Counted from the first letter of the stretch, positions 1-12,268 are shown. The stretch: 64,000 nucleotides of DNA from Panicum virgatum (GCF_016808335.1 NC_053146.1:31473495-31537494), one strand, 5' to 3'. Notes: generated by a model not told the origin, from the letters alone. A program made the numbers and translations.

Positions 1-1161
1 TAGTACCAGAGTTAGTTGGCACATAATAGACACAATTTAAATCTATTTGTGTGGAAGCATTAACAGATTTTCTAAGTCTAAGTTGTTGTGGGATTCGAGA
101 TGGCCTACATTGGATTCAAAATTATTTACCTCAGTAAGGGAAATTCTCAGAGTAATATTAAAATATGATAAAAGGTTTCCCTATTGGTTTATATGTCCCA
201 TCCAGAGCCATAATGATATTTCATACATGAGCTACCATAGGCTATCTTGATTTACTTTAAGCTTTGTCGAATGGTGAGTTCGCTTGAGAAGAGGTACTTG
301 TCATCTGCCGGTCTTTCTCCTTTGCGTACCCATTTCGTTGCTAGCCTCAAAATGTCTGGTAAGACAATCACCTACTCCGGGTATTGTCATCCACTTTCAC
401 CCAGACAGTTCCACCACAACTCCAGCCCAAAATCTCCATTGTGTGCCTATCCACTTCAAAAAGGGTAAAAAATTCTTCAAAAAGCTCCCTCTAAAAATAG
501 TCAATTCAGGAAGGACATGGAGTAGTTATCTTCTTTAAAAAAAAAGAGAAGAAGAAGTGCACATGATCCTTATCAAAAATAGTTCAAAAGAGGAGTTCAA
601 TAAAATGACCCAAAAATGTTTCCAAAAGTGTGAGTCCATTTCTCCCTCTCCCCTGGACATTTGTGATTCCATAAGATCGGAATTTGATCAAGTACCTACC
701 TCTTGTGAACTGCTCTTCGGATCGGCAACACAGGTAATCAAGATATGTCACACTCTTCCTACCCATAACTCCAGATATCAGCCTTAGAATAGGAAGGGGT
801 TGGTCAATTTCGACCTTGGTGAGGATCATACACCTTGAGTGATTGAGAGTACCTTCAGGGAACCTTAATCATTTGCATACTTAAGAAATATTCCGAGAAT
901 GAACCTGAACAGGGAAGGCAGGAAAATATTCCGGAAAAGGTTGTTCAGTCCTCCAACCGCTCAAGACAAGGGATGAAATGTGAAATAAGCCCCATCATTT
1001 AGAACATATAGGTATGAGCCAACTTATGCAAAGTACATACGGATAGAGTAATATGCTGTGCACAGGGTACCTGTAGAGGGCAAATATCAATGCAACTCTT
1101 GATCCACCGAGCCTCAGTATTAAGCTTTGCTCGAGGACGAGAAAAAGTTTAAGCTTGGGGA
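1..1161 (+). other. 3' internal region of a plus-strand LTR retrotransposon
   Basis: No convincing coding region is visible; the short open frames on both strands show no family motif. The stretch ends in a purine-rich tract directly before an LTR-like TGTTGATGG start, and the preceding text (GCTCGAGGACGAG, then AAAAAGTTTAAGCTTGGGG) resembles the 3' untranslated end of plant Ty3/gypsy elements. I infer the tail of an element whose genes lie left of the window. There is an A-rich run near 537-550. Confidence 0.5.
1145..1161 (+). promoter_or_regulatory. Polypurine tract
   Basis: AAAGTTTAAGCTTGGGGA sits immediately before the LTR start at 1162. Such a tract primes plus-strand DNA synthesis in LTR elements. 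Confidence 0.55.
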
Positions 1162-1345
1162 TGTTGATGGCCATTATCTCATGTTTTGACCGTCAACTTC
1201 TCGGAAATAAATCGAGTTTTGTACCATGTTCCATGCATATTTTATTTGATTCTAATAAGTTCCACAAGTTTTGGATGAGTTGTGCTTGCAGAAATTCACT
1301 GTCCAATGATGGTCGAAATCAGAGAAAATCCCGGCTGCCCGGCAC
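1162..1345 (+). repeat. 3' LTR, truncated 5' portion
   Basis: It starts TGTTGATGGCC right after the polypurine tract. Around 1330-1365 it gives way to antisense gag sequence of another element; the exact junction is not resolved because both sequences read plausibly there. No end of this LTR is seen in the window. Confidence 0.45.
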
Positions 1346-4300
1346 ATTCCGTGATTTACCGGGTAGCCATGGTTGGTACACGGCTTCTCCAAGAGCTGGT
1401 CGAAGTGGTTGTTCCTGGGAGGACGCTTCTCTTGCCGATCGGCCGCCGCGACCTCGTTGCCGGTGGGCGGTTAGTGGTTTTTCTTGTTCTTCCTCCCCTC
1501 TCTGCCCGCGGAGGGCTCGTCGGGGTTGTCTCGCTTCTTTTTTGCTCCGGGTTGGTCCCGCATGAAGATGGCCCCAACTGCCTCCTCGCTGGAGGCGTGG
1601 TTGGTGGCGATGTCACACCCTAGCTTGTGGACTGTCACACCCTGAAATTTTTGGATTTCAGGATGTGATTAAAATTAAAGATAGAACAACATTTTTTTTC
1701 TCATAATTTAAAATTTTCCCAACATTTATTCTCTTTACAGGAAATTTAGTATAAGAAAAATAAATAATAATTAGTTGTTTATATAAAGTAAATAAAGTCG
1801 TTTTTCCCTTGCATACATGCTGCATTGCATGATTTTATTGTTTGTTTAGTTTGAATTTGAATTCTCTGAATTTCAATTTGAATTGAATTGTTTGCCCTTT
1901 CTTTTATTCAAAAGGTTTTCTTCATCCCTTTTCTTTTTCTCCCCTTCTTTCGGCCCAGCCCAATTCCTCTCTCCTTTTCTATTTTTCTTTTCCTTCTCCT
2001 CTCCCCACGAGCCCAACCCAACCGGCCATTTCCTTCTTCCCGGCCGACTCCCTTTTTCCTTGGCCCAACTCGGTGCCCCCTTCCTTTCTCTAGCCGACAG
2101 GCGGGCCCTTCCTCTTTCTCGTGCCGAACCCGGACTTAAGCCGAGTCCTGCTGGGGCACGCCTCCCTGTGCTGTCCTGGGCCCGCACACCAAGGCCCGGA
2201 GCCGCCCTATATAGCGCGCCGCACGACCTCTTGGACCCTCCTTTTCCAGTGCCGCCACCTTGCCCCCTCAAACCCTAGCCCGCCTCCGCCATTAGAGCTT
2301 GGAGCTCGGAGCTCGGAGTCACAGGCCGCACCCCCGTTCCGTTGCAACCTCGTCAAGTTTAACCCCCGCAGGAGCTTCGCGTGGTGGTGAGGACTCTCGT
2401 AGACCCCTTTTCCTCCTCCTTTCTCTATCTGTTTCGCTCGCTTGAGCTCGTCGTCGCCACCATTCCGCCACTCGCCGCCGCGTGCCCCGTCCGGCCGCCG
2501 TCTCGCTGAGCCAAAGCCCTAATTGGCTTCTCCATCTCACGCGCTTGCCTTCGGGCCAAACCGCGATCTAAATCGTGCTCGAAAATGCGTTATCGCGTAG
2601 CTCCAACGACCCCGCCACCGCCAACTTCGCCCAGCGCGCCGCCGAGCCACTGCTCCGATTGCCTGAGCCACAATTCCACCTGCAACCAAGCTGCCCTGCC
2701 AAGCCGAGCCGACAGTCTGAGTTGTCCAGCCGAGCCATCCATCTTCTACCGCCCGATCATGATCCAACGGTCCAGATCTGATAGGACCCAAGTCAATCAG
2801 ATTAGATACCGGTCAACCCTAGGTTGTTTTTGAAAAGATCCCCTCGCTTTTCTGCAAATCAACCCGCGATCCACTCTAGTTCAAAAGTGTCTACAAATCA
2901 GATCTGTTTCTTCTATTTTAACCCCAATAGTTTTGCAAAATCAAACCCGTCGTCCCTTGCCCTTTGTTTTGCATGCTAGCCCATGAAGTTTAGGTTTAAT
3001 TACATTTTAGTCCTCGGTTTTTTCACCAGAGCTCTTTTTCTTTCAAAACTTTCGCAGTTAAGCCCCTGGAACCCCGTTTTATCCATAGTTTCTACGTTTT
3101 AGCTCCGATTCGACCCGTTCTTTTTGCGTTAGTCTTCTAAAAGGCTAAGCTATCGTTTAGTAGTGCATTTTTCCTTAGTTTTAGTTTTTAAATTAAGTAT
3201 AAATTTAATTTGATTAATATCCTTTCATCTAGCTTTTTCTATTTAAAAGATAATTAAGTCTTTGCTCCAGTTTTTTTATAATTAATGTTAACTTGATTAA
3301 AATCAACTCAAATGTGTTTGTAATTTAATTTGCTTAGTACAACCAATTCTTAGGTTACGTGTTTAGATGCTCTCACATATCTGTTCTCTAATTAATTGTT
3401 TAATTAGTCCAGTTTCTACATAGACAATTATATATAAAATTTGACTAAGTTCTACTTCGGTTTTATAAATGCAAATATGAGTTAATTATTATCTAGAATA
3501 ATTCTTTTAAATATCCTTTACATTTGTTTTCCAAAAAAAATAAATGAAGTTTATAGATCTTTTGTTTCTTTTATAACACAAATCTTCCGATTGTCGTTTC
3601 TTTTCAACCCTAGCTTTGTTTTTCGCGTTTCTTGCACTAGCGTGATCGTAGCAGCAAGCCCTATCCTTTAGTATGCTCTTTTAAGACTTTTTTTGTTTTG
3701 GTGTATTGTTCTTAGATATGCTTGTTGTTTGCTTTGTATGGTTGCTCGTTGATTGCTTCGAGTAGAAGGATCGTTGTTTGAAGCTTGAAGAATCAAGAAG
3801 CTTTATATGACCAAAGAGCTGAAGAGTAGTGAAGAGCAGTAAGAGTAGCTTTTTGTTGGTGAAAGGCAAGTGACCCTAACCATACTTCTATCTATGCTTT
3901 ATTTACAAGATTATATGATTTAATTGGAACATGGAGAACTACCTAGGAAAACAGTGCAACCACAATACTATATGCCTCTGGGCTTAGCTAAGTAATTAAA
4001 TGAACTATATGTGGTGTTGGGGTGGCTCGTTTGGTGGTGTTTGGGCTTGTGTGGTGGAGTGGTGAAGGAAGCTGTGTCTTCTGAGGTACTGAAAATGTAG
4101 GGACCAACACTTACATATAGGGATTCTTTGGAAAGGTCTTGTAGCGTTCCTATGCAACCATACCTCGGAAGTGTGGTATTGTGCCTGATCAGCACATGCG
4201 TGGTTGGGTTCAAAGTTATTCGGAACTTTTACGCGAATTGTGGTGAAAGTGTACAACCTCTGCAGAGTTAAAACTAACCCGTTAGCCATGCTCACGGTCA

Positions 4301-6290
4301 AGAGCGGCTTGGACCCTCACATGATTAATAAACTTAAAGATGGATATAAATTATATTCTGGTTATTTCTTGTGGCCTTGCTGAGTACCAACCATAAGTGT
4401 ACTCACTCTTGCTTACTGCTGCTCAGAAGGAGAAGTTGTATAAAGATTTTGAAGATGATGCTGAGTTCTAGGCGTACGCAACCCCCAGTCGATTGCCTGT
4501 GAAGTTGAAGCTGTCGTTTCCAGGATGAGCGGTATATCTCTAATAGTCCTTTAATTGTTTTATTTTCTCTTTTATGTGATACTGTTACTGATTATTCACT
4601 TATAATGTCTCTATATGTATGGAACTTGATCCTGACATACATATAGCTATGCATTCGGTTTTGTCCTTAAAATCGTGTGTGACATGGACTAGGGTCTTGC
4701 AGGATGTTCTAGTGAGGAATGCACTGATCACGTCGGCGTCGACGACATCGGGGAGTGAGTTGCACTGCTTTGGGAAGCGCCAGATGTAGTTCCACAAGGA
4801 CTCACCGGGCTCCTGTTTGCAACTCTTGAGGTCCCAAGAGTTGCCTCGGTGAACGTACGTGCCCTGAAAGTTTCCGACGAAAACTTTCCGGAGGTCCGCC
4901 TAGTTGTCGATGGTGTCGGCGGGCAAGAACTCTAGCCAGGCGCGGACATTCTCCCCTAGGCAGATCAGGAGGTATTGGATGACGAACTGGTCGTCGTTCG
5001 CTCCCCCAGCCTGGCACGCTAGCCGGTACTCTTCCAGCCATACATCGGGGTTCGTTTCCCCGGTGTACTTCACGATGTTGGCAGGTGGCCAGAAATGCTG
5101 GGGGAAGTGCGCCCTGCGGATCGTCTTGGTGAAGGCACGCAGTCCCGGAGGGTCTGTGCTTAGGCTCCGATCGAGGTCGATGTCGGGGTCGCAGGGGCGC
5201 CCCCCTTGTCGGAGCAGCAAGAACTCCGGGCTCAGGGCGTACGCCTGCGCGTCATCTGCGCGGGCGGCCGCACGGTCGACATCAACATCGTGCCGTGCCT
5301 GTCTCCTGCTGCGGATTATGCTATGCGCGTCGTAAATGGGGCCGATGCGGCCGCGGACCAGCGGTCTTGGTGGGAGAGGAGCTTGTGCGGGTGCAGGGGG
5401 CGGTGCTCCGCTGGCGTCGGCTTGCAGTGCCGGCGGGGCCCACTGTACCTCAAAGTGCTCTGGACACGGATGGCCCTCGCCGCCAGCCGGGCACGAGGCG
5501 GCCTGGTGGAGGTGCAGGGAGGAGCTTTTTGCTTGCTGGACAGCGGCGAGTTCCACCAAGTCTCTGATCTGGTGGTGGAGACCCCTCTGCACTGGGTCCT
5601 GTGGTTTGGGCAGTGTTTGCAGGAGGATGGCTGCCGCAGCGATGTTCTGGCTCACGCGGAACTGTTGCGGGAGCCGCATGCTAGCGTCGTTGGCGATGTC
5701 GCGATTGACCCTGCGCGCGCATAGCCGTGCGGCTCCGGCGGGATTCCCCCCATTGGCTCAGAGTGAGGCCGCGGAGGCGGTTTCAACGGTGGAGGTGCTT
5801 GTGCGAGTAGAGGACGAAGTTCGTTGGCATGTGCCTGTGCGTTGGTAAGCACCTGCATGTGGTGATCCGAAGGGGTGTGCGTCGAGTGAGACGATGCTGC
5901 GAGCGGAGGCGGCTCGCGTGGAGCGGTGGCCACAGCGCACACGCACCGTGGTGCTGACACTCCCCCCAGGTAGTTGTCTCCTGTGCCGGAGGCATCACTT
6001 AGGGGATCCTCATCGCATAGGAGATCATGGATGGAGGTGGGGTAGCTCCCCGCCTCGCCCACCAACTAGGGCATGGACTGGTGCCCATGCATGGTCCTGT
6101 GCGTCTCCCGGACATAGGTGTCTGCGGAGTTCGCCAAGCTGACCGTGGGCTGCTCTAGGAGCGAGCATGGCGGAGGCAGCGGAGGTCCACCGGCGAGCTG
6201 CCGAGAAATGTTAGCCAAGGAATAGAGGACCAAGTCGATGTCCTCGGCTGCCGGGTTGGACGCCATCATGAGCGCGATGCGGTGGAGCAA
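1345..6290 (-). pseudogene. gag: Broken gag of a Ty3/gypsy element, split by a solo LTR
   Basis: The minus-strand translation between about 5100 and 4690 shows a retrotransposon Gag core: a KYTGETNP stretch, VWLEEYRLACQAGG, a run ending RAWLEFLP, and, after a stop, WADLRKVFVGNFQGTY and SLWNYIWRFPKQCNSLPD. Gag packages the element RNA into cytoplasmic particles. The core is followed across the solo LTR (4684 to 1633) by DIATNHASSEEAVGAIF and a lysine-rich tail at 1616-1480. The N-terminal part (6290-5680) is proline-rich and has stops. The stop at 4900-4902 replaces an expected tryptophan codon (TGG to TAG). Compared with related Gag proteins I remember, about 10 residues are missing just after the insertion point, between KLG and DIATNHA. 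Confidence 0.65.
1633..4684 (+). mobile_element. Solo LTR, 3,052 bp, Tekay/Del-related
   Basis: It begins TGTCACACCCTG and ends CGTGTGTGACA, giving complementary termini. It is flanked by an exact 5-bp duplication TGGAC (1628-1632 and 4685-4689) and has no internal region, so it is what remains after recombination between two LTRs. Its layout matches the plus-sense LTR of element E in this window: AT-rich start, GC-rich block with GGCCCA repeats, phrases such as TTTAGTCCTCGG, and a GTGTACAACCTCTGCAGAG motif near 4250. It is a different, related family. The start can fold into a hairpin: CCTGAAAT, six bases, ATTTCAGG (1641-1662). Confidence 0.9.
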
Positions 6291-6640
6291 CGCGCGGGTA
6301 GGCCGTGAGGGCCTGCGCTTCTTGACGCGCCAGCGAATCGATCAGCCGTGCTTTAGTCTGGGAAGCTTGGGGGGAGGAGCTGACTCCTCAGAGGCTGCCG
6401 GGGCGGCGTCTTCCTCGCGGAGGCAGAGTGCACCAAGCTGGTCGATGACAAACTCTAGGCTCCCAAAGTGGAAGCTCTGGGAAGGTTGGAATGGTGGAGG
6501 TGCCCACCCACAATCCATCTCGGGGACTGCGGGGAACTCCAGAGAGCCAAAGTGGATCATCTCGCCTTGGCTCGTCGCCGGGGCGGTGGTGGTGGTGATG
6601 GAAACCATCCGATCGCCGAAGTGACGAACGCACGAAGCGC

Positions 6641-6660
6641 TCCCCACGGACAGCGCCTAT
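6641..6660 (-). promoter_or_regulatory. Primer binding site-like sequence
   Basis: On the minus strand, one base after the LTR end at 6662, the sequence reads ATAGGCGCTGTCCGTGGGGA. It resembles the GGCGCCGT...GGGGA primer sites of many grass Tat/Athila elements, with transitions at some positions. Confidence 0.5.
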
Positions 6661-6661
6661 C

Positions 6662-7723
6662 TGTCGGCTCGGAATATGGCCGACGAACAAACTACTCGAT
6701 TGCTAGTGTCTCGTGCATTGGATCAGAATGGTCTAGCACACAATGACTCGAGGATTTAGACTGGTTCTGGCCGGAAAATGACCTACGTCCAGTATGGGGG
6801 TAGTTCTCTTGCTCTATTGCTCGAGCCCAGGTGCTCAATGATGGAGGGGAGCTTACAAGCTTTCAAGCAGTATACTGTTCTCTCGAACTCTCCCTCCCGC
6901 ATGAGGGGCTTAACCTTTTATACTTCAAGGTGGGGCTCCTGATTTACATATTTCTATCGTGATATCTTGGTCCGCCGGGTGGGTCCTTCGTCTTCGTCAG
7001 TCGGCGGGTCCCGCTCGCTCGGTCGGGAGTGGAGAGGCTGTGTCTGGTCGGTTTTCTTGGGTGATGGGTTGTCAAGATGCTGTCCCATCTTGGTCTGTCG
7101 GAGTGGCTTCGGTACTCGATCAGGGCTCGGCGGTTGTTCTATGTCCTGTCCATCCGTATTGGCGCCGCACTCCTTCCCTTCGTGGCTTCTGACCCGAGGA
7201 CGGCACACCCGTTGAGAGGTGTCCTGACACGGTCAGGCGGCCTTGCCCTATCACAGTCCCTGGCGTAATGGCATGACGTCAGGCAGAGCCATCATCACGG
7301 CATGCTAGATGGAGCTCGTTGACGCCCTCTCCCTTCCCCCATCCGTTAGGTTGAGTAGGCTGCATGGCCCGCACCGTGTCCATGTCAGAGGGTCCTGTTG
7401 ATCATGCGGGTGTGGCATGCGACAGGAATGGGCGGCGTGTATGGATGAACGGGGGCTGGCTTGATCGGCATGACCGTTGTACCAAGCGGCGTTCTTGGTG
7501 CACACGGCTCGGGCCGCACGGTACAGAGCGAATCCGACAGGTCATTGGTCGGGAGGCCTCCACGTGTCCCTCTCCAAAGGGTCGGCAACCGGCCGGGCCG
7601 GGCCCCGAAGGTTGGCATCCGTCCGTGCCCCTCGTGGGCTTTGCTGGAGTGCACCTAACGGGATGTTGGGCTGGTGCCATTTAAGGTGGGCCCGCTGGGG
7701 ACCTTGGGTCCCTGCCCCCATCA
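6662..7723 (-). repeat. 5' LTR of the gag remnant, 1,062 bp
   Basis: On the plus strand it runs from TGTCGGCTCGG to GCCCCCATCA, so on the minus strand it reads TGATGGGGGC...CCGACA with TG/CA ends. A minus-strand TATAAAAG at 6915-6922 is a good core promoter candidate. The primer-site-like sequence follows directly at 6641-6660. The left end is better supported than the right end. Confidence 0.6.
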
Positions 7724-8617
7724 AGGGGTAAAAACACAAGTGGAATAAAAATGAGAGTAAATTATAGCTGGAGGTAAAAGTAGGGCTATAGACCACAAGA
7801 GCACAATAAGCCCTTACAATTAAGATCAAAGGTCTCCAAATCTAAATATGTTGAAATATATGTTACCTCTGGTAATGATCATTTTGATATCCATGTGTTC
7901 AAAATGCATTAGTCACATTCGTCATAATACGCACTTGTGTTGGTATTCCATTCCCACAATACTTAGTTGTTCAAAGACTAATTTTTAATTCTTCTACATT
8001 ATGATTTGGAGCAATGGGTCAAGCTTTAATTATTGTAGCAGAGACGCACGTGCCACACGACCTATAGTTACTCAAATAGCCTATAATACGACAATTAAAA
8101 AATATATTAATTTACAATTTAAATTATATTCTTTCATTTTCTAATTTAATAGGCATCTTGATCAACTTGGATTCTCGACTCGGGCTGGACCGAAAGGGTC
8201 TAATAATTCTAGTGGGTTTTATATGAATCAACCAAATCACAAAAAAAGTAGTGAAAATTTACATACTTCTACAGGGGCTTTTGTGTGAAAGCTTCGAGAG
8301 CTCCCCATGCTATACAGGGCCTCTAGTAGCACTCCTCACCAGCGGGTTATTTAACTATTTGCTATCCTTACGGATGACACCTGTTCATTTGATATCTTTA
8401 TTTTGGCAATTATATTTTTTCACCCTCTACACGCGAAGCTAATTATTCGTCATTTTTGCTGACATAGCACGCCATGTCACCCGGCCAGCACTTAGAGGGC
8501 ACGTGAAGAGACTATCGATCCATTTCCTTTCTCCTTCCCCACCAAAGAAAGCAATCCACAGTCATGGTGTCTAGTGCTCCCTTCCCTTCTCTCTCTCTCT
8601 CTCACTCTCTCTCTCCA
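7724..8617. other. Unassigned AT-rich stretch with a CT microsatellite
   Basis: I recognise no gene or element family here. It is AT-rich, with a CT dinucleotide run at about 8586-8616 directly beside the K LTR. The short open frames lack any motif. It may be the only non-element DNA in the window, or old element DNA beyond recognition. Confidence 0.4.
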
Positions 8618-8959
8618 TGTTGGGGCAAAGGAATACCACAACAGTGCCAAGCAAGGAGTGACGAAGGCTTGAAGGGCAACGAGAATGCCTTTGGAGCTAA
8701 GTGCGGGATGCAATAACTCTGTATTCAATGTCCCATCAGTAATAGTTGCATGAGTATTTATAGGGGGGGTGGTTACTCGGCCCTTTGCCTATTACGCCCA
8801 TATACCCCACAACAATTATATTTCTCAAATATTTTGGGGGTATATGGTATTTACACTTCTTGACTACACTTTACAACTCAGCACCCGTATGGGCTCATCT
8901 CACGCCTTTGGCCCCTAGAATCGCGCTGATCTTTAGCGCCACTCTGAAATGAGAACACC
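8618..8959 (-). repeat. Element K 3' LTR, left part
   Basis: It starts TGTTGGGGCAAAGG on the plus strand and is interrupted at 8959/20680 by element T1. Together with 20680-20846 it forms a 509-bp LTR with TGTTGGGG / CCCCAACA ends. The minus strand carries CTATAAATACTC (8752-8763), a convincing TATA box, so the LTR is in minus orientation. The host sequence is continuous across T1 once one ACACC copy is removed. Confidence 0.7.
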
Positions 8960-11900
8960 TGTAACACCCGGTTTATAAAAGGACATAAACCGAGCAATCA
9001 TATACGTGCCAGGATCAAGTCACACGTATATACAACAGAATGAACAGTATATCATAGCACATATCACGAATGAGACATAATAAATCGAAATACGAATGTT
9101 ATTTATTACAATAATGACAAAAATGTCTGATACAGCGGAAGCGAAGTACAAAATACGATAAAGCTCTCTGAAGCCGAAGCAGGGCGCCACAGGGACGTCG
9201 ACTGGGAGACGAAGCACCTAGAAGTCCTCGTAGTCCTGGTAGCGCTGGACGAACTCCCTCGAGTCGGCAGGAACTGAGCAGCAGTAGCGTAGCCAAGAGG
9301 AAAAAGTAGAGAAGAGGCAAGGGTGAGTACACAACTTGTACTCAACAAGTATAACACAAACTATGAGGCTCTAGGCTGGCTGACTCAACTGCATTAGCTC
9401 TTAAGTGTTGGCCAAATTTTATTAAAGCTATTAACTACTAGTTGATGAATTACCATTGACCCAGTTACATAGCAATTAATCAGAATTAATTATACTACTA
9501 CTGAGAACCAAACCAAAACCAAGCCACCAAGGTAAACCCCGAGAAGCACCTCCCTCGTCGGAAGGAGATAACTTCACTAATCAAAAGGAGGATCTGGGCC
9601 GCTCATAACCGTGAGCACGGCTAGTATACCAGTTTTACACTCTGCAGAGGTTGCACATCTTTACCCACAAGTCGTGAGCTACGCCAGTTGTTCATCACAC
9701 TTCCTTAGGTGAGATGGCCAGCGACTCACTACGAGGCCTTTAAAAAGAATCTCGTTGGTAAGGCGTAACCGCGAGAGTTAGGTCGGCGACGATGGGGCCC
9801 ACCTCCGGGGGTACAAGCACAGGAGCGCAATCCAAGCACAGACCAAGCCGGAGGAGCAGGGACCATTGAAGCTTACTACTCTTGCCCCGCAGGTAAGTTA
9901 CTCCAAACCAAAAAGATCTAGTTATTACGCCAAGTCTATCCCATTCTAGCCTTGTGGTAGCGCTGTTGTCCCAGGTTGTCGCTCTATGAACCGGTCCTTA
10001 TGGAGAGTGGCCAACCAGGCAGTAAGCACCGTGCTGGCCCCCTAAACCATGTTTCTACAAAAAACATCTTTTAACGAGACGTGAGCCACTCATCCACACA
10101 GAGGGCCACTCTCAGAATTAAGTTCAAGTAAACCATTAATCAAGTTAATTAAAAGGACCAGAGTGTGTTATAGCGCAGCAACCTAGCACAACTAACCAAA
10201 ATGCAACCCAAAGGTATATATAAAGGATATAAAGTGGCTAGGAAATCCTTAAAGGCATACAGTATTAAAATGCAGTATGAAATTGTATTTAAAGTGATAG
10301 GTTGTTCATGTTATACTTGCCTTCCTCGTACTGCTCCTGCTGCTGCTCAAACTGATCCGAAGACGGCTGCTCCGGGTACTGGTACTGAGGCTCCTCAGAT
10401 GGATCAACGTCTACTCACGAACACATGGCCAAAACAATGCACAAAATAAGCATACAGGCAAACATTAACAAAGACTAAGAAACAGTACAACAATACATGA
10501 AAACAGCGCACAAAACTATTCTAGAACTATTCTACACGTTACAACGATCGCGTGGACATAAAGAACGCTAAAAACGGAGCTAAAACGCACTTTCTAGGCT
10601 AAAAACAAGTTCTAGGGGCTTATTTGTAAGAAAACTGGAGTTTCAGGGGCTTTTCTGCTAAAACCGAGGGCCTAAACATAAATACTGAAAAGATCCAGGG
10701 GCTAACGCGCAAAACAACCTTAACTGGACTGCGGGTGCTAAAACTAAAAAGGTCAGGGGGGTCCGAGTAAAAACATGGGTCAAACTGCAATTATTTTTGA
10801 ATAACTCAGGACTGCGGGTTGATTGCAGAAAACTTCAGGGGTTCTTTAGCAAAAGAGCGAGCCGAACCGTTATCTACAGATCTGGGCGCTTGGATCTGGA
10901 TCCGGCGGCCGAGATCTACTGCGGCTCCGATCTAATCTGGGCCGTGCTTCTGGGATCGGGCGGCTGGGAGGATTTGGGCGCGTGGGGGCGGCGGCGGGTC
11001 AACGCCGGCGAGGAATCCCGCGGCGGCGCGCAGGGGAACTCGCCGGAGAAGGTCTAGGCGGCGCTCCAGGGGTCACTTCGGGCCGGCTTTGGTCGTGGGG
11101 CAAGCCCGTGGCACGCGCAATGCACATATGCGCTCAGAGCAGTGGATTGGGGTTCGAAACGGCGTGTGTGGCGGCGGTGGCGGGTGTGCACGGCGGAGCA
11201 TCGCCGGCGAACGGGGTTCTGGGGGTGCTGGGGCTTCGGATCCACAAAAACTAGTGCCAAAAGATAGAACGGACCGAGGCGTGGCTCACCGAGGGCGCGG
11301 GGAGGCTGATTGCGCGGCGCAGGGCGGCCGGCGTCGAGGTCCGGGCGGCGCTCGGACGAAGCTCGGCGGCGTGGTCGAAGCGGGGGTCGTGGTGGGGTGT
11401 AGCGGGCCCGGAGACGCCCCAGAGGTCGAGGCGGAGCCGGAGCGCTCCTCGGCCGGGGCTCCGGTGTGGCGGAGCGGCGTAGCCGCGGTGGCGCAGAGCC
11501 GCGGCACGGCGGAGTGGGGCGGTGCGGCGGCAGCTAGGTTTAGGGGCGGCGATTGCGAGGCGAGGTGTGGGCGCAGACGATTGGGGGCGGTTTAAAGGAG
11601 GCAGGCCGGGGATCCTGGGCGTGCGTGCCCAGCGTGATCCCGGCGGAGATTTCGGGCGGGGCGAGCTGCGCGAGCGGCGGTTGCGGGGGGGGAAGGGGAA
11701 GGACCGACAGGCGGGCCCGGGCTGCAGCGAGGGAGAGGCGAGGCGCGGGTGGGCGCTGGCTGGGGCCAGGCGCGGGGATGGGCCGGGGAGAGGGGGGGCG
11801 AAGCGGGCTGAGAACTGGCGCGCGCGTTGGGCCCGCGGGGAGGCCGGCTGGGCAGGCCGGGGGGGAAGTGTTGGGTGGGCCACGGGCCGGACTGGGCCGA

Positions 11901-12230
11901 ACGGAAGAAGGAAAAGGAAACGGGTTGGGCTGGGCTGGGTTCGGGCTGGTTTCGGGTTTCTATTTTCTGGTTTACTTTTCTATTTCAAACACCACTTAAA
12001 TCTATTTGAATTCAAACTAGAATTTGAATTCAACTCCTATGCATTCAAATCAAACAAAATAAAGCCATGCACCAGCATGAATGCAACAACAATTTAAACC
12101 TATGATAAATTTTAATTAATTAGGAACAAAAATTAGATTAAATGCCAACTAAACACAATAAACCTTAGAAAATTAAATAAGGCCAATTAAATTTATTAAT
12201 AAATACTGAAATTTAAATTAGGGTGTTACA
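8960..12230 (-). repeat. T1 3' LTR, 3,271 bp
   Basis: Plus-strand ends are TGTAACACCCGG and TTAGGGTGTTACA. It contains a strongly GC-rich block (about 10.9-11.95 kb) whose long open frames look compositional rather than coding. A perfect dyad TGAGTACA-5-TGTACTCA lies at 9324-9344. A terminal stem CGGTTTAT/ATAAACCG lies about 9 bases inside the left end. Confidence 0.93.
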
Positions 12231-12268
12231 TACCCTACCCCCTTAAAGAAATCTCGTCCCCGAGATTT
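12231..12268 (-). promoter_or_regulatory. T1 polypurine tract and adjacent stem-loop
   Basis: On the minus strand TTAAGGGGGTAGGGTA (12246-12231) abuts the 3' LTR. Just upstream lies a perfect inverted repeat AAATCTCG-TCCC-CGAGATTT (12249-12268), which touches the pol stop codon. The same pair of signals occurs in G (52857-52894), and in E (about 63656-63692) with one stem mismatch. Confidence 0.8.

Larger units (their letters stand above)
1345..7723 (-). mobile_element. Ty3/gypsy remnant (Tat-like?): 5' LTR, PBS-like site, gag
   Basis: Read on the minus strand, the order is LTR (7723 to 6662), PBS-like site, long N-terminal gag region, gag core, basic C-terminal region. Nothing of protease, RT or integrase remains, so the element is cut off near 1345. 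A 3,052-bp solo LTR of another family lies in its gag (1633-4684). The 5 bases beyond the LTR (7724-7728, AGGGG) would be the target duplication, but its partner is not in the window. Lineage assignment rests on my recognition of the gag core and is not certain. Confidence 0.6.

Noticed and set aside
5206..5848. Plus-strand open frames at 4.9-6.7 kb
   Set aside because: They are opposite the recognisable minus-strand gag and show no family wording.
8618..8959. Host promoter with TATA box next to the CT repeat
   Set aside because: The TGTTGGGG/CCCCAACA ends and the continuation at 20680-20846 show an LTR; the TATA is its own promoter.
11251..11883. Open frame of 210 codons in the GC-rich part of the T1 LTR (copy at 19695-20327), with other frames on both strands
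   Set aside because: Low-complexity Pro/Ala/Arg composition with all frames open because of high GC; no motif, and the matching LTR regions of G, H and E do not keep the same frame.
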